Positions 1 through 6,141 of a stretch of DNA of 19,113 nt are shown in pieces. Position 1 is the stretch's first letter. The number at the start of each line of letters is the position of its first letter. The position numbers were made by a program, and so were the translations under genes. Where the stretch lies: contig JAPFFX010000070.1 in NCBI GenBank assembly GCA_026645375.1, forward strand, positions 1 to 19,113, read 5' to 3'. Source of the DNA: Citricoccus sp. WCRC_4 (GTDB lineage: Bacteria; Actinomycetota; Actinomycetes; Actinomycetales; Micrococcaceae). The notes beneath the pieces were generated by a model, which saw nothing but the letters and a program-made list of their open reading frames with translations, ran no database searches and was not told the DNA's origin.

Positions 1-38
1 CCGACGACCCGTCGGACCGGGCCCACGGGCGTCTGGGG

Positions 39-111
39 GTGGCGGCCCCGGTTGATCTGTGCGTACGTTGGGAGGGCCGCCGGAACCGGCGGTGTGGTGT
101 GGCGGCCCCGG
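39..111. repeat. 13-bp exact direct repeat upstream of the MT0933-like gene
   Basis: The sequence gtggcggccccgg occurs at 39-51 and again at 99-111, exactly 60 bp apart. Between the copies lies an inverted repeat, ccgccgg (77-83) and ccggcgg (86-92). The first 145 bases otherwise contain no convincing coding frame. They may hold the end of an upstream unit and the promoter of the gene starting at 146. A role as operator or degenerate GC-rich repeat cannot be decided from one locus. Confidence 0.45.
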
Positions 112-145
112 GGCCGGCGCCACCATTCCGATCAAGGAGTTGCGC

Positions 146-334
146 ATGTCGTTCGCGGAGAACCTCGGAAACCTGAAGGACCAGCACGGCGACAGGATCA
201 ACGAGGGTGTCGACCAGGCCCAGGAGCAGCACGGGGACAAGCTCGGCGACCAGGGCAACCAGGGCGTGGACGGTGCCCAGGAGAAGTTCCTCGGCGGCCA
301 GGGGGAGGACCAGCAGGGCGAGCAGGGCAACTGA
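146..334 (+). CDS. Small hydrophilic protein, MT0933/Rv0909-type antitoxin-like family
   Basis: The 62-aa product is very hydrophilic and rich in Gln, Asp, Gly and Glu, with no cysteine or membrane segment. Its pattern (MSFxxxLxxLKDQHGDRINEGVDQA...) resembles the short actinobacterial family named after the M. tuberculosis Rv0909/MT0933 antitoxin, which is built from repeated K/D-x-G-D-K-I-D-x-G-V-D-x-A units. Two such units are visible here, at about residues 13-28 and 30-48 (QHGDRI..NEGVDQAQ and QHGDKLGDQGNQGVDGAQ). The start was chosen because AAGGAG at 134-139 lies 6 nt before this ATG; the in-frame upstream ATG at 59 has no such site. No toxin-like partner is visible next to it, so an antitoxin role is only a family label. 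It could equally be a CsbD-like stress protein. A hairpin terminator follows at 369-401. Confidence 0.75.
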   Translation: MSFAENLGNLKDQHGDRINEGVDQAQEQHGDKLGDQGNQGVDGAQEKFLGGQGEDQQGEQGN

Positions 335-368
335 GCCACGCCGGCCGATCCGTTCGGCACTGGCGTGC

Positions 369-401
369 AAGGACCCGTTCCCGTCCAGGGGGCGGGTCCT
401 T
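369..401 (+). terminator. Rho-independent-like terminator after the MT0933-like gene
   Basis: A perfect 9-bp stem is formed by aaggacccg (369-377) and cgggtcctt (393-401), 35 nt after the stop codon. There is no long T tract, as is usual in high-GC actinobacteria. Confidence 0.7.
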
Positions 402-505
402 CGCCGTCCGGGCCCACGTCGGGACCCAGCGCCCGACGGACGTGGCGGCGGTGCCACCGTCACCCGCGCGACGGGCATGGCCGACGTGTGGTCACCGCAC
501 GGTCC

Positions 506-511
506 TAGACT
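506..511 (+). promoter_or_regulatory. -10 element of argA, leaderless geometry
   Basis: TAGACT ends 6 nt before the ATG at 518 and no Shine-Dalgarno is present. Transcription would therefore start at or next to the start codon. No clear -35 hexamer is visible. Confidence 0.55.
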
Positions 512-517
512 GAACCG

Positions 518-1030
518 ATGGAACCCACGCAGCTGCTCATCCGGCCCGCACGGACACAGGACGTCCCGGCGATCCGTGACCACGTGGAGCCCCTGGCGCA
601 ACGTCGGGTCCTGCTGCAGAAGGAGGCCGTGGCCTACTACGAGTCGATCCAGGAGTTCGTGGTCGCGGAGGCGCCGGACGGGTCACTGGCCGGGTTCGGT
701 GCCCTGCACGTGATCTGGGAGGACATCGCCGAGGTCCGCACCCTGGCGACTGCCTCGGACTGGCGCGGGCACGGGGTGGGGCACAAGCTCCTCGACCGGT
801 TACTGGACCGGGCCCGGGACGTGGGCGTGAGCCGCGTGTTCTGCCTGACCTTCGAGGTCGACTTCTTCACCCGCCACGGCTTCGAGGTGATGGAGGACCA
901 GTCCGCGGTGGATCCGGAGGTCTACTCCGAGCTGCTCCGCTCCCACGATGAGGGCGTGGCTGAATTCCTCGACCTGGCGCGCGTGAAGCCCAACACCCTC
1001 GGCAACACCCGGATGATCCATCACCTCTGA
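518..1030 (+). CDS. argA: Amino-acid (glutamate) N-acetyltransferase, single-domain ArgA type
   Basis: This is a 170-aa GNAT-fold enzyme. It would transfer acetyl from acetyl-CoA to the amino group of glutamate, the first step of arginine biosynthesis, in the cytoplasm. The sequence begins IRPARTQDVPAIRDHVEPLA. It carries RVLLQKEAVAYYESIQEFVVAE (about 30-51), the acetyl-CoA loop RGHGVG (83-88), and a C-terminal block VYSELLRSHDEGVAEFLDLARVKPNTLGNTRM. That block is characteristic of the short actinobacterial N-acetylglutamate synthases such as M. tuberculosis Rv2747, which lack the kinase-like domain of E. coli ArgA. Length fits that subfamily (about 170 aa). Other arg genes are not in the window. 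The start is supported by the leaderless promoter pattern at 506-511. A different amino-acid substrate cannot be excluded from sequence alone. Confidence 0.88.
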   Translation: MEPTQLLIRPARTQDVPAIRDHVEPLAQRRVLLQKEAVAYYESIQEFVVAEAPDGSLAGFGALHVIWEDIAEVRTLATASDWRGHGVGHKLLDRLLDRARDVGVSRVFCLTFEVDFFTRHGFEVMEDQSAVDPEVYSELLRSHDEGVAEFLDLARVKPNTLGNTRMIHHL

Positions 1031-1106
1031 CTGCTTGCCCTGCCGGGTACCGACGAGGATGATTTCTGGGACAGGCCGCCGGCAGCAGGCCGGGGTCGGG
1101 CAGATC

Positions 1107-1114
1107 AGGGAGGG
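1107..1114 (+). promoter_or_regulatory. Ribosome binding site that decides the CsbD start
   Basis: AGGGAGGG lies 4 nt upstream of the GTG at 1119. A second, weaker GGAG (1128-1131) precedes an in-frame ATG at 1137. The GTG start is preferred because it gives the family's usual N-terminus (MGxGDxxENxAEExKGK). Confidence 0.6.
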
Positions 1115-1118
1115 CCAC

Positions 1119-1313
1119 GTGGGCACTGGAGATCGCATGGAGAACAGCGCCGAGGAGGCCAAGGGCAAGCTCAAGCAGGGCCTCGGCGAGGCGACCGACA
1201 ACGATCGCCTGAAGACCGAGGGCAAGGCGGACGAGGTCAAGGGCAACCTCAAGAACGCCGGTGAGGACATCAAGGACGCGGCCAAGCGCGTCTTCGGCGG
1301 CGACAAGCACTGA
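1119..1313 (+). CDS. CsbD family stress-response protein
   Basis: The 64-aa product reads MGTGDRMENSAEEAKGKLKQ..., then LKTEGKADEVKGNLKNAGEDIKDAAKRVF. This is the classic CsbD pattern of two amphipathic KGK/KGN repeats that form a small helical bundle. CsbD proteins are often among the general-stress genes of Gram-positive bacteria, but their biochemical function is unknown. Lys, Glu and Ala dominate and there is no signal or membrane segment. The GTG start is chosen from the strong ribosome binding site at 1107-1114 and from alignment with the family N-terminus; starting at ATG 1137 would give 58 aa. It stands alone between argA and the convergent mutY. A GGGTAC hexamer at 1045-1050 resembles a stress-sigma -10, but no matching -35 was found. 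Confidence 0.88.
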   Translation: MGTGDRMENSAEEAKGKLKQGLGEATDNDRLKTEGKADEVKGNLKNAGEDIKDAAKRVFGGDKH

Positions 1314-1402
1314 CGTCCACTACCGGCGCACCATCATCCCCCGGCGACGGCACCGCTGCCGCGAGGAGGGATGGTGTCCCGGTCCGACGGCCCGGACGCC
1401 CC

Positions 1403-2344
1403 TCAGCCAGGCAGGCTGAGCGTGGCCTCCGGGCCGTCGTCGTTCCTGCGGGCCAGGCCGTCGGCCACGAGACCCGCCACGCAGCGCTCCCACTGGGCCT
1501 CGGCCGGCCGGTGGGCACCCAGCCGGCCGGCCGCCGTCGGGTGCTGGGGAAGGGCCGCGACGGACACGGCGCCCTGCTCGCGCAACACGGCCATGACGGC
1601 GCCTCGCACCTGGCGGTCGGTGCCGGACCAGGCCTGGCCCGTCGGCCGGTAGTGGGGCTCCGGCATGCCGGCGGCACGCCATGCGCAGAGATCGGCCACG
1701 GGGCACTCGCCGCAGCGCGGTGAGCGAGCGGTGCAGACCAGCGCCCCGAGTTCCATGACGGAGGCATTCCACCGGCAGGCCTCCTCACGCTGGACCGGCA
1801 TGAGGTCGCGGGCCAGTGCCGTCTCCGCCGCCGTCAGTGACTTCTCCGGCAGTGCCCGGCCGGACACCAGCCGGGCGTGGACCCGCCGGATGTTCGTGTC
1901 CACCACTACCTCCGGCCGGCCGAACGCGAAGCAGGCGACGGCGGCCGCCGTGTACGCACCGACGCCCGGCAGGGCCAGCAGTCCACCGGCCGTCCGGGGG
2001 ACCTCCCCGTCCGGGGAGGCGGCGATGGCGGTCGCGGCGGCCTGCAGCCGCAGGGCGCGGCGCGGATAGCCCAGCCGGCCCCAGGCACGCAATACCTCGG
2101 CGGCCGGGGCCGCCGCCAGGTCGCGCGGCGTGGGCCAGCGTTCGAGCCAGTCGGTCCAGACCGGCAGGACGCGGCTGACGGGGGTCTGCTGGAGCATGAT
2201 CTCGCTGACGAGGATGCCCCAGGGGCTGCAGTCCTCCGCGCGCCACGGCAGGTCCCGGCCGTGGTCGGCGAACCAGTCGTTGATCCTACGGTGGAGGGTG
2301 GCCGTGATCTCCGGCGTGGACGTCGCGGAACGGGGATCAGGCAT
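1403..2344 (-). CDS. mutY: A/G-specific adenine DNA glycosylase MutY
   Basis: The 313-aa protein removes adenine mispaired with 8-oxoguanine or guanine, in base excision repair. Visible hallmarks are W-R-A-E near 35-38, the catalytic glutamate E48 in SEIMLQQT, the helix-hairpin-helix LPGVGAYTAAAV (125-136), the catalytic aspartate D149 in VVVDTN, and the iron-sulfur ligands C204, C211, C214 and C220 in the exact C-x6-C-x2-C-x5-C spacing. The C-terminal region after residue 230 is short compared with E. coli MutY (350 aa), as in many actinobacterial members. It may hold only a reduced 8-oxoG-recognition domain. The ATG at 2344 was preferred to an upstream one at 2395 because TACAGT lies 7 nt before it and the extra 17 residues are not family-like. 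It converges on the csbD gene. Confidence 0.93.
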   Translation of the reverse strand: MPDPRSATSTPEITATLHRRINDWFADHGRDLPWRAEDCSPWGILVSEIMLQQTPVSRVLPVWTDWLERWPTPRDLAAAPAAEVLRAWGRLGYPRRALRLQAAATAIAASPDGEVPRTAGGLLALPGVGAYTAAAVACFAFGRPEVVVDTNIRRVHARLVSGRALPEKSLTAAETALARDLMPVQREEACRWNASVMELGALVCTARSPRCGECPVADLCAWRAAGMPEPHYRPTGQAWSGTDRQVRGAVMAVLREQGAVSVAALPQHPTAAGRLGAHRPAEAQWERCVAGLVADGLARRNDDGPEATLSLPG

Positions 2345-2351
2345 GCGATCC

Positions 2352-2357
2352 ACTGTA
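2352..2357 (-). promoter_or_regulatory. -10 element of mutY, leaderless geometry
   Basis: On the minus strand TACAGT ends 7 nt before the mutY ATG, with no Shine-Dalgarno. This supports the shorter start at 2344. Confidence 0.5.
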
Positions 2358-2408
2358 CTGTCCGGGACCCTCCCGGCGTGGCCGGTCAGGCCCACGCGGG
2401 GCGGTCCT

Positions 2409-2414
2409 TAAGCT
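2409..2414 (+). promoter_or_regulatory. -10 element of the gene at 2421, leaderless geometry
   Basis: TAAGCT ends 6 nt before the ATG at 2421. Together with the mutY -10 at 2352-2357 it forms a compact divergent promoter region of about 75 bp between the two start codons. Confidence 0.5.
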
Positions 2415-2420
2415 GGTGGC

Positions 2421-3140
2421 ATGGCCGGTGACCCTCGAAACAGCGATCTGATGCGTCCGCAGTCCCCGGAGGTGTACCGGCGTCGCCGGATCGTCGCCCT
2501 GGTGCTGGTCGTGCTCGTGCTCGCGCTCGTGGTGGGACTGGTGGGATGGATCGTCTCGCTGTTCCGTCCCGGGGGCGATGAGCAGCCGGGGAACCCCGGT
2601 GGCCACGACACCCCGTCCGTGACGGCCCCCGCCTCGCCCGTCGGCACCGGGGGCACGGACGCCCCGGACTCCGCCGGCCAGGCTACCGGCGAGCCGACGG
2701 GGGAGCCCTCGGCCTCGGCCTCCCCGTCCGCGACGGAGGGCTCCATCGGCGCCACCGCATGCCAGCCGGGTGACCTGGTGATCTCGGCGGCCACGGACCG
2801 CCAGTCGTACCCGGAGGGCGAGGACCCGGTGCTCGAGCTGCGGGTGGACAACACGGGGGATGAACCCTGTGAGGCCAACCTCGGGACCAGCCAGCAGGTG
2901 TTCACCGTGTACTCCGGATCCGACCGGATCTTCTCCACGCAGGACTGCCAGGTGGAAGGGGACGACGCGATGATGGAGATCTCCCCGGACGAGCAGGAGC
3001 GGTCCCGGTTCTCGTGGCCCCGCGTGCGCTCGGCACCGGGGTGCGCTGAGGTGGGCTCTGAGCCGCGCAGCGGAACCTACCGGCTCGAGGTGTCCCTCGG
3101 AGAGCTGACGGCCCAGCCGGTGTCCTTCACGCTGCAGTAG
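2421..3140 (+). CDS. Membrane-anchored extracytoplasmic protein with C-terminal beta-rich domain, function unknown
   Basis: I do not recognise a characterised homologue. The 239-aa protein has a short cytoplasmic N-terminus ending in RRRR (about 20-23) and one strong hydrophobic helix (24-48). A low-complexity Pro/Ser/Gly/Thr/Ala linker (50-112) follows, then a folded domain (113-239) with four cysteines (C114, C150, C176, C208) that could make two disulfides. The domain reads like an Ig-like or protease-inhibitor-like beta sandwich (SYPEGEDPVLELRVDNTGDEPCEANLG, and SGTYRLEVSLGELTAQPVSFTL at the end), reminiscent of BsuPI/DUF4232-type modules. The positive-inside rule places the C-terminal domain outside the cell. 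A second ATG at residue 11 is an alternative start. It is divergent from mutY and ends 9 nt from the convergent radA. Confidence 0.8.
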   Translation: MAGDPRNSDLMRPQSPEVYRRRRIVALVLVVLVLALVVGLVGWIVSLFRPGGDEQPGNPGGHDTPSVTAPASPVGTGGTDAPDSAGQATGEPTGEPSASASPSATEGSIGATACQPGDLVISAATDRQSYPEGEDPVLELRVDNTGDEPCEANLGTSQQVFTVYSGSDRIFSTQDCQVEGDDAMMEISPDEQERSRFSWPRVRSAPGCAEVGSEPRSGTYRLEVSLGELTAQPVSFTLQ

Positions 3141-3149
3141 CGCCGGCTC

Positions 3150-4556
3150 TCACTTCCCGTTCACCCAGGCGCGCATGGTGCCCAGTGCCTCGTTCAGGCT
3201 GGTGACCTCGGAGACCGTGACGTTCTCGGGCAGGTCGCCCAGCGGTTCGGGCGAGACGGGCACCACCGCCCGGCGGAAGCCCAGACGGGCCGCCTCGCGG
3301 ATCCGCCGCCCGATGCCGGGGACCGGCCGCACCTCCCCGGCCAGACCCAATTCGCCGAAGGCGATCATGCCCGGCGGCACCGGTGCCTGGAGCTTGGCGC
3401 TGGCGATCGCCAGGGCTGCGGCGAGGTCTGAGGCCGGCTCCGTCAGGCGGACGCCGCCGACCGTGGCCACGTAGCAGTCGTCGTCCGTGAGCGGGAAGTT
3501 GGCCCGCCGCTGGAGGATCGCGAGGATCATGGTGATGCGTGCAGAGTCGAGGCCGCTGACCGTGCGCCGGGCCGCTCCCTGTCCGGACGGCGTCAGCAGC
3601 GACTGCACCTCGGCCACCAGGGGCCGACGCCCCTCGAGGGTGACGGTCACGCAGGTGCCCTCCACCGGTTCCTTGGTACCGGACAGGAACAGGCCGGAGG
3701 GGTCCTCGAGGGAGAGGATGCCGGCCTCACCGAGGTCGAGGCAGCCCACCTCGTCCGTGGGGCCGAACCGGTTCTTCACGGCCCGCACCAGGCGCAGCCG
3801 CGAATGGCGTTCGCCCTCGAACTGGCACACCACGTCCACGAGGTGCTCGAGCAGTCTCGGCCCGGCGATCGAGCCGTCCTTGGTCACGTGACCGACCAGC
3901 ACCGTGGTCATGTTCCGCGACTTGGCCTCGTTGATCAGGCTGGCCGCCACCTCCCGGACCTGGGTGACGCCGCCCCCGGTGCCGTCGACGGACTGGGACT
4001 GCAGCGTCTGGACGGAGTCCACGATCAGCAGGTCCGGGTCGGCCTTCTCGATCTGCCCCAGTGCCCGGCCGAGATCGGTCTCGGCCGCCAGGAACAGGGT
4101 GTCCGCCACCGCCCCGATGCGGTCGGCGCGCAACCGCACCTGCGCGGCCGACTCCTCACCGGTCACGTAGAGCACGGTGCGGGTGTCGCCTTCCGGGCGG
4201 CGGTGGCGGGCGACCTTGGCGGCCACGTCCAGCAGCAGCGTGGACTTGCCGATGCCCGGTTCGCCGGCCATCAGCACGACGGCGCCCGGCACCAGCCCCC
4301 CGCCGAGCACGCGGTCCAGCTCGGAGACCCCGGTGGTGTGGAAGCGTGCCTGCGAGGCGTCCACGTCACCGATGCGCACGGCGGGCACGGCGATGGTGGC
4401 GGCCGGGGTGCGGCCGGAGGACGCATCCGCCCCGGTCTCGACCACGGTGCCCCAGGCCTGGCACTCCCCGCAGCGGCCGACCCACTTGACGGTGGTCCAT
4501 CCGCATTCGCTGCAGCGGTAGCCGGGATTCGCGCGCTTGGCGGTCTTGGTAGCCAT
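3150..4556 (-). CDS. radA: DNA repair protein RadA (RadA/Sms)
   Basis: The 468-aa protein is a RecA-like ATPase that processes recombination intermediates (branch migration) in DNA repair. In order it shows an N-terminal C4 zinc finger (C15, C18, C29, C32), Walker A GEPGIGKST (98-106), Walker B LLIVD (176-180), the RadA-specific KNRFG motif (261-265), and a C-terminal Lon-protease-like domain (about 300-468, with VATVGGVRLTEPASDLAAALAIAS and FGELGLAGEVRPVPG). Length is typical of the family (about 450-480). The start is supported by TAGCCT 6 nt upstream and no Shine-Dalgarno. It lies downstream of the FUSC-like gene on the same strand, with a 68-nt gap containing its own promoter. Confidence 0.96.
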   Translation of the reverse strand: MATKTAKRANPGYRCSECGWTTVKWVGRCGECQAWGTVVETGADASSGRTPAATIAVPAVRIGDVDASQARFHTTGVSELDRVLGGGLVPGAVVLMAGEPGIGKSTLLLDVAAKVARHRRPEGDTRTVLYVTGEESAAQVRLRADRIGAVADTLFLAAETDLGRALGQIEKADPDLLIVDSVQTLQSQSVDGTGGGVTQVREVAASLINEAKSRNMTTVLVGHVTKDGSIAGPRLLEHLVDVVCQFEGERHSRLRLVRAVKNRFGPTDEVGCLDLGEAGILSLEDPSGLFLSGTKEPVEGTCVTVTLEGRRPLVAEVQSLLTPSGQGAARRTVSGLDSARITMILAILQRRANFPLTDDDCYVATVGGVRLTEPASDLAAALAIASAKLQAPVPPGMIAFGELGLAGEVRPVPGIGRRIREAARLGFRRAVVPVSPEPLGDLPENVTVSEVTSLNEALGTMRAWVNGK

Positions 4557-4562
4557 GGACCA

Positions 4563-4568
4563 AGGCTA
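4563..4568 (-). promoter_or_regulatory. -10 element of radA, leaderless geometry
   Basis: On the minus strand TAGCCT is followed by 6 nt (TGGTCC) and the radA ATG. No ribosome binding site is present. Confidence 0.55.
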
Positions 4569-4624
4569 ATGGCGCGCACGGACAGGATAGGGGAACACCC
4601 GGCGGCCGCGGACGGGCGGGTGCC

Positions 4625-5788
4625 TCAGAGGGGCGGCAGGTAGGCCACGGCGTCGTCATGGGAGGAGCCGGTGGCCTCGATCAGGTCGACCATCATGGGC
4701 CGCAGCAGCATGACGAGGGCCTCCCCGTGCAGGGAGTTGGTGGCGCCCAGCTCCACGGGATCCAGGCGTGCGGCGGCGCCGCCCAGGGCGTCCCTGGCCA
4801 CGGACAGGGACTTGTGGCGGCCGCGCGCGGCCGGCTCGCCGAGGGAGCGGCCGAGGATCGCGACGGCGTCGGCCGCCTCGTCGAACCAGTCGGCCAGCAG
4901 CAGGGTGCCCTGTTCGTCGAGGGAGTCGTTGTCGATGACGCTGATGACCCGCCGGGCCACGATGCGCAGGCTGCGCACCGCCAGGTCGGACTTCTCCACG
5001 GTCTGTGCGGTGGACTCCAGCACGGGCCGGGAACGGCGCTGGGTGGGGGAGAAGGTCGCGACCTCCTGGGCGTTGCGCACGTCCTTGTGCAGGTTGTCCA
5101 CGGCGGACTGGGTGCCGCGGCAGGCCACCAGGGCCATCCAGGCCGTGCGGGACTCGTGGTTGCGCAGCGCCTCCGAGCAGTCGCGCAGCGTCCGGGTCAC
5201 GGTGGCGTAGAGGTCCCGCAGCCCGGTGGCGGCCTCCTTCTGCAGGTTCTTCGGGTACAGCAGCGTCACCAGCAGGGCGATGAACCCCCCGACGACGGCA
5301 TCGACGCTGCGCGTGAAGGGCCCGCCTTCCGCGGCGGGCAACAGGACGACCAGGATGGACTGCAGGCTCATCTGCAGGGTGAAGGCGGCCCCGGAGTCCA
5401 GGAACCGGGCCACCATGATGGAGGTGAAGACCACCAGGACGGCCTGCCAGTACCCCTGGCCGAGGACGGCCTGCATGAGGTCGCCGATGAGGATGCCCAG
5501 GGTGCAGCCGACCGCCACCTCGATCACCTTGCGGACCTTCGGGTCCCGGTTGAAGCCGAGGGCGATCAGCGAGGCGGTGGCGGCGAACAGCGGGTCCTCG
5601 TGCCCCAGGACGAACTCCGCGAAGGCGTAGGCCAGCACCGCGCACACCGCGCTCAGGGCCGCGGGGACCACCGCCGCCCGCGCCCGCGAGGCCCCGGCGC
5701 GGGACCGGCGCGCGGCGAAGGACCGGGCCCGGGACCAGCCCCGCCGCAGGGCGGTGGGGCCGGGAGAACCGGACGCTTGCTGGTGCAT
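4625..5788 (-). CDS. FUSC / aromatic-acid-exporter-like membrane protein
   Basis: The 387-aa product has an Arg-rich cytoplasmic N-terminus (about 15-37) followed by about six hydrophobic segments between residues 38 and 178 (for example AAVVPAALSAVCAVLAYAFAEFV and SVDAVVGGFIALLVTLLYP). A long, mainly helical soluble domain runs to the end. The motif HEDPLFAATASLIALGFNRDPKVRKVIEVAVGCTLGILIGDL is typical of the FUSC/ArAE superfamily, whose members include fusaric acid and p-hydroxybenzoate exporters. The substrate here is unknown. The start at 5788 was preferred to an in-frame upstream one at 5899 because TACTCT lies 6 nt before it and the preceding 37 residues look like translated non-coding sequence. 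It is divergent from the pst operon. Confidence 0.82.
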   Translation of the reverse strand: MHQQASGSPGPTALRRGWSRARSFAARRSRAGASRARAAVVPAALSAVCAVLAYAFAEFVLGHEDPLFAATASLIALGFNRDPKVRKVIEVAVGCTLGILIGDLMQAVLGQGYWQAVLVVFTSIMVARFLDSGAAFTLQMSLQSILVVLLPAAEGGPFTRSVDAVVGGFIALLVTLLYPKNLQKEAATGLRDLYATVTRTLRDCSEALRNHESRTAWMALVACRGTQSAVDNLHKDVRNAQEVATFSPTQRRSRPVLESTAQTVEKSDLAVRSLRIVARRVISVIDNDSLDEQGTLLLADWFDEAADAVAILGRSLGEPAARGRHKSLSVARDALGGAAARLDPVELGATNSLHGEALVMLLRPMMVDLIEATGSSHDDAVAYLPPL

Positions 5789-5794
5789 GAGACC

Positions 5795-5800
5795 AGAGTA
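5795..5800 (-). promoter_or_regulatory. -10 element of the FUSC-like gene, leaderless geometry
   Basis: Minus-strand TACTCT ends 6 nt before the ATG at 5788. No Shine-Dalgarno is visible. Confidence 0.55.
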
Positions 5801-5978
5801 GGGTGTGGGACGTCCGCTGACGACGAGCCCCGGCAGCCGCCGCGGTGTCACCGACGGTCGGTGGTGAGGTTCCTCACTTCCCCATGAGGGCCGGGTCACG
5901 GGGTGGCGCTCCCTGCCCTGTCATCGCGTGGATACCCCGGTCCCTCGGCTGCGCGGGGCCCTGGGGGCACGAGGCCTC

Positions 5979-6018
5979 GTTAATGTCGCGTTAATCTTCA
6001 ACCGCCCATCGCTTCACC
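5979..6018 (+). promoter_or_regulatory. PHO-box-like 11-bp direct repeats upstream of pstS
   Basis: GTTAATG (5979-5985) and GTTAATC (5990-5996) are repeated exactly 11 bp apart. A third unit in the same register, CTTCACC, lies at 6012-6018; the intervening 6001 unit does not match. Eleven-bp-phased repeats related to GTTCAYC are the binding pattern of PhoP/RegX3-type (OmpR-family) phosphate response regulators in actinobacteria. The block ends 9 nt before a TAGGTT -10 candidate, where an activator would replace a weak -35. The repeat is visible in the sequence; the regulator assignment is inferred. Confidence 0.55.
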
Positions 6019-6027
6019 TTCCCCCCA

Positions 6028-6033
6028 TAGGTT
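6028..6033 (+). promoter_or_regulatory. Candidate -10 of the pst operon
   Basis: TAGGTT fits TANNNT and lies 9 nt downstream of the PHO-box-like block. It would give a leader of roughly 100 nt before the pstS GTG. No good -35 hexamer is present at 17 bp, in line with activator dependence. Confidence 0.4.
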
Positions 6034-6078
6034 CGACCGCGGAACGAGGCCTGCGGCACCCGAATCCCGCGCCATGTG

Positions 6079-6097
6079 ACCACTGGTAGCCGGTGGT
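6079..6097 (+). promoter_or_regulatory. Hairpin in the pstS 5' leader
   Basis: accactgg (6079-6086) pairs with ccggtggt (6090-6097) with one G-U pair and a 3-nt loop (tag). It sits about 45 nt before the start codon, upstream of the ribosome binding site (6127-6134). It could stabilise the abundant pstS message. A control role is speculative. Confidence 0.4.
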
Positions 6098-6141
6098 AGG
6101 TCCTCTCCGGCACTGTCATCCATCCTGAAAGAGGCAATTCT

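Noticed and set aside
1045..1050. GGGTAC as a SigB/SigF-type stress promoter -10 for the csbD gene
   Set aside because: Tempting because csbD genes are often under stress-sigma control, but no GTTT-like -35 is present at the required distance.
1329..1376. caccatc (1329-1335) / gatggtg (1370-1376) inverted repeat as terminator between csbD and mutY
   Set aside because: The arms are only 7 bp with a 34-nt loop and no T tract. Too weak to call, although some terminator is expected between these convergent genes.
5918..6119. Two CTGTCAT sequences (5918-5924 and 6113-6119) matching the E. coli pho-box half-site
   Set aside because: They are isolated, not 11 bp from a partner, and the E. coli consensus is not expected in actinobacteria. 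The phased GTTAAT repeats are a better candidate.
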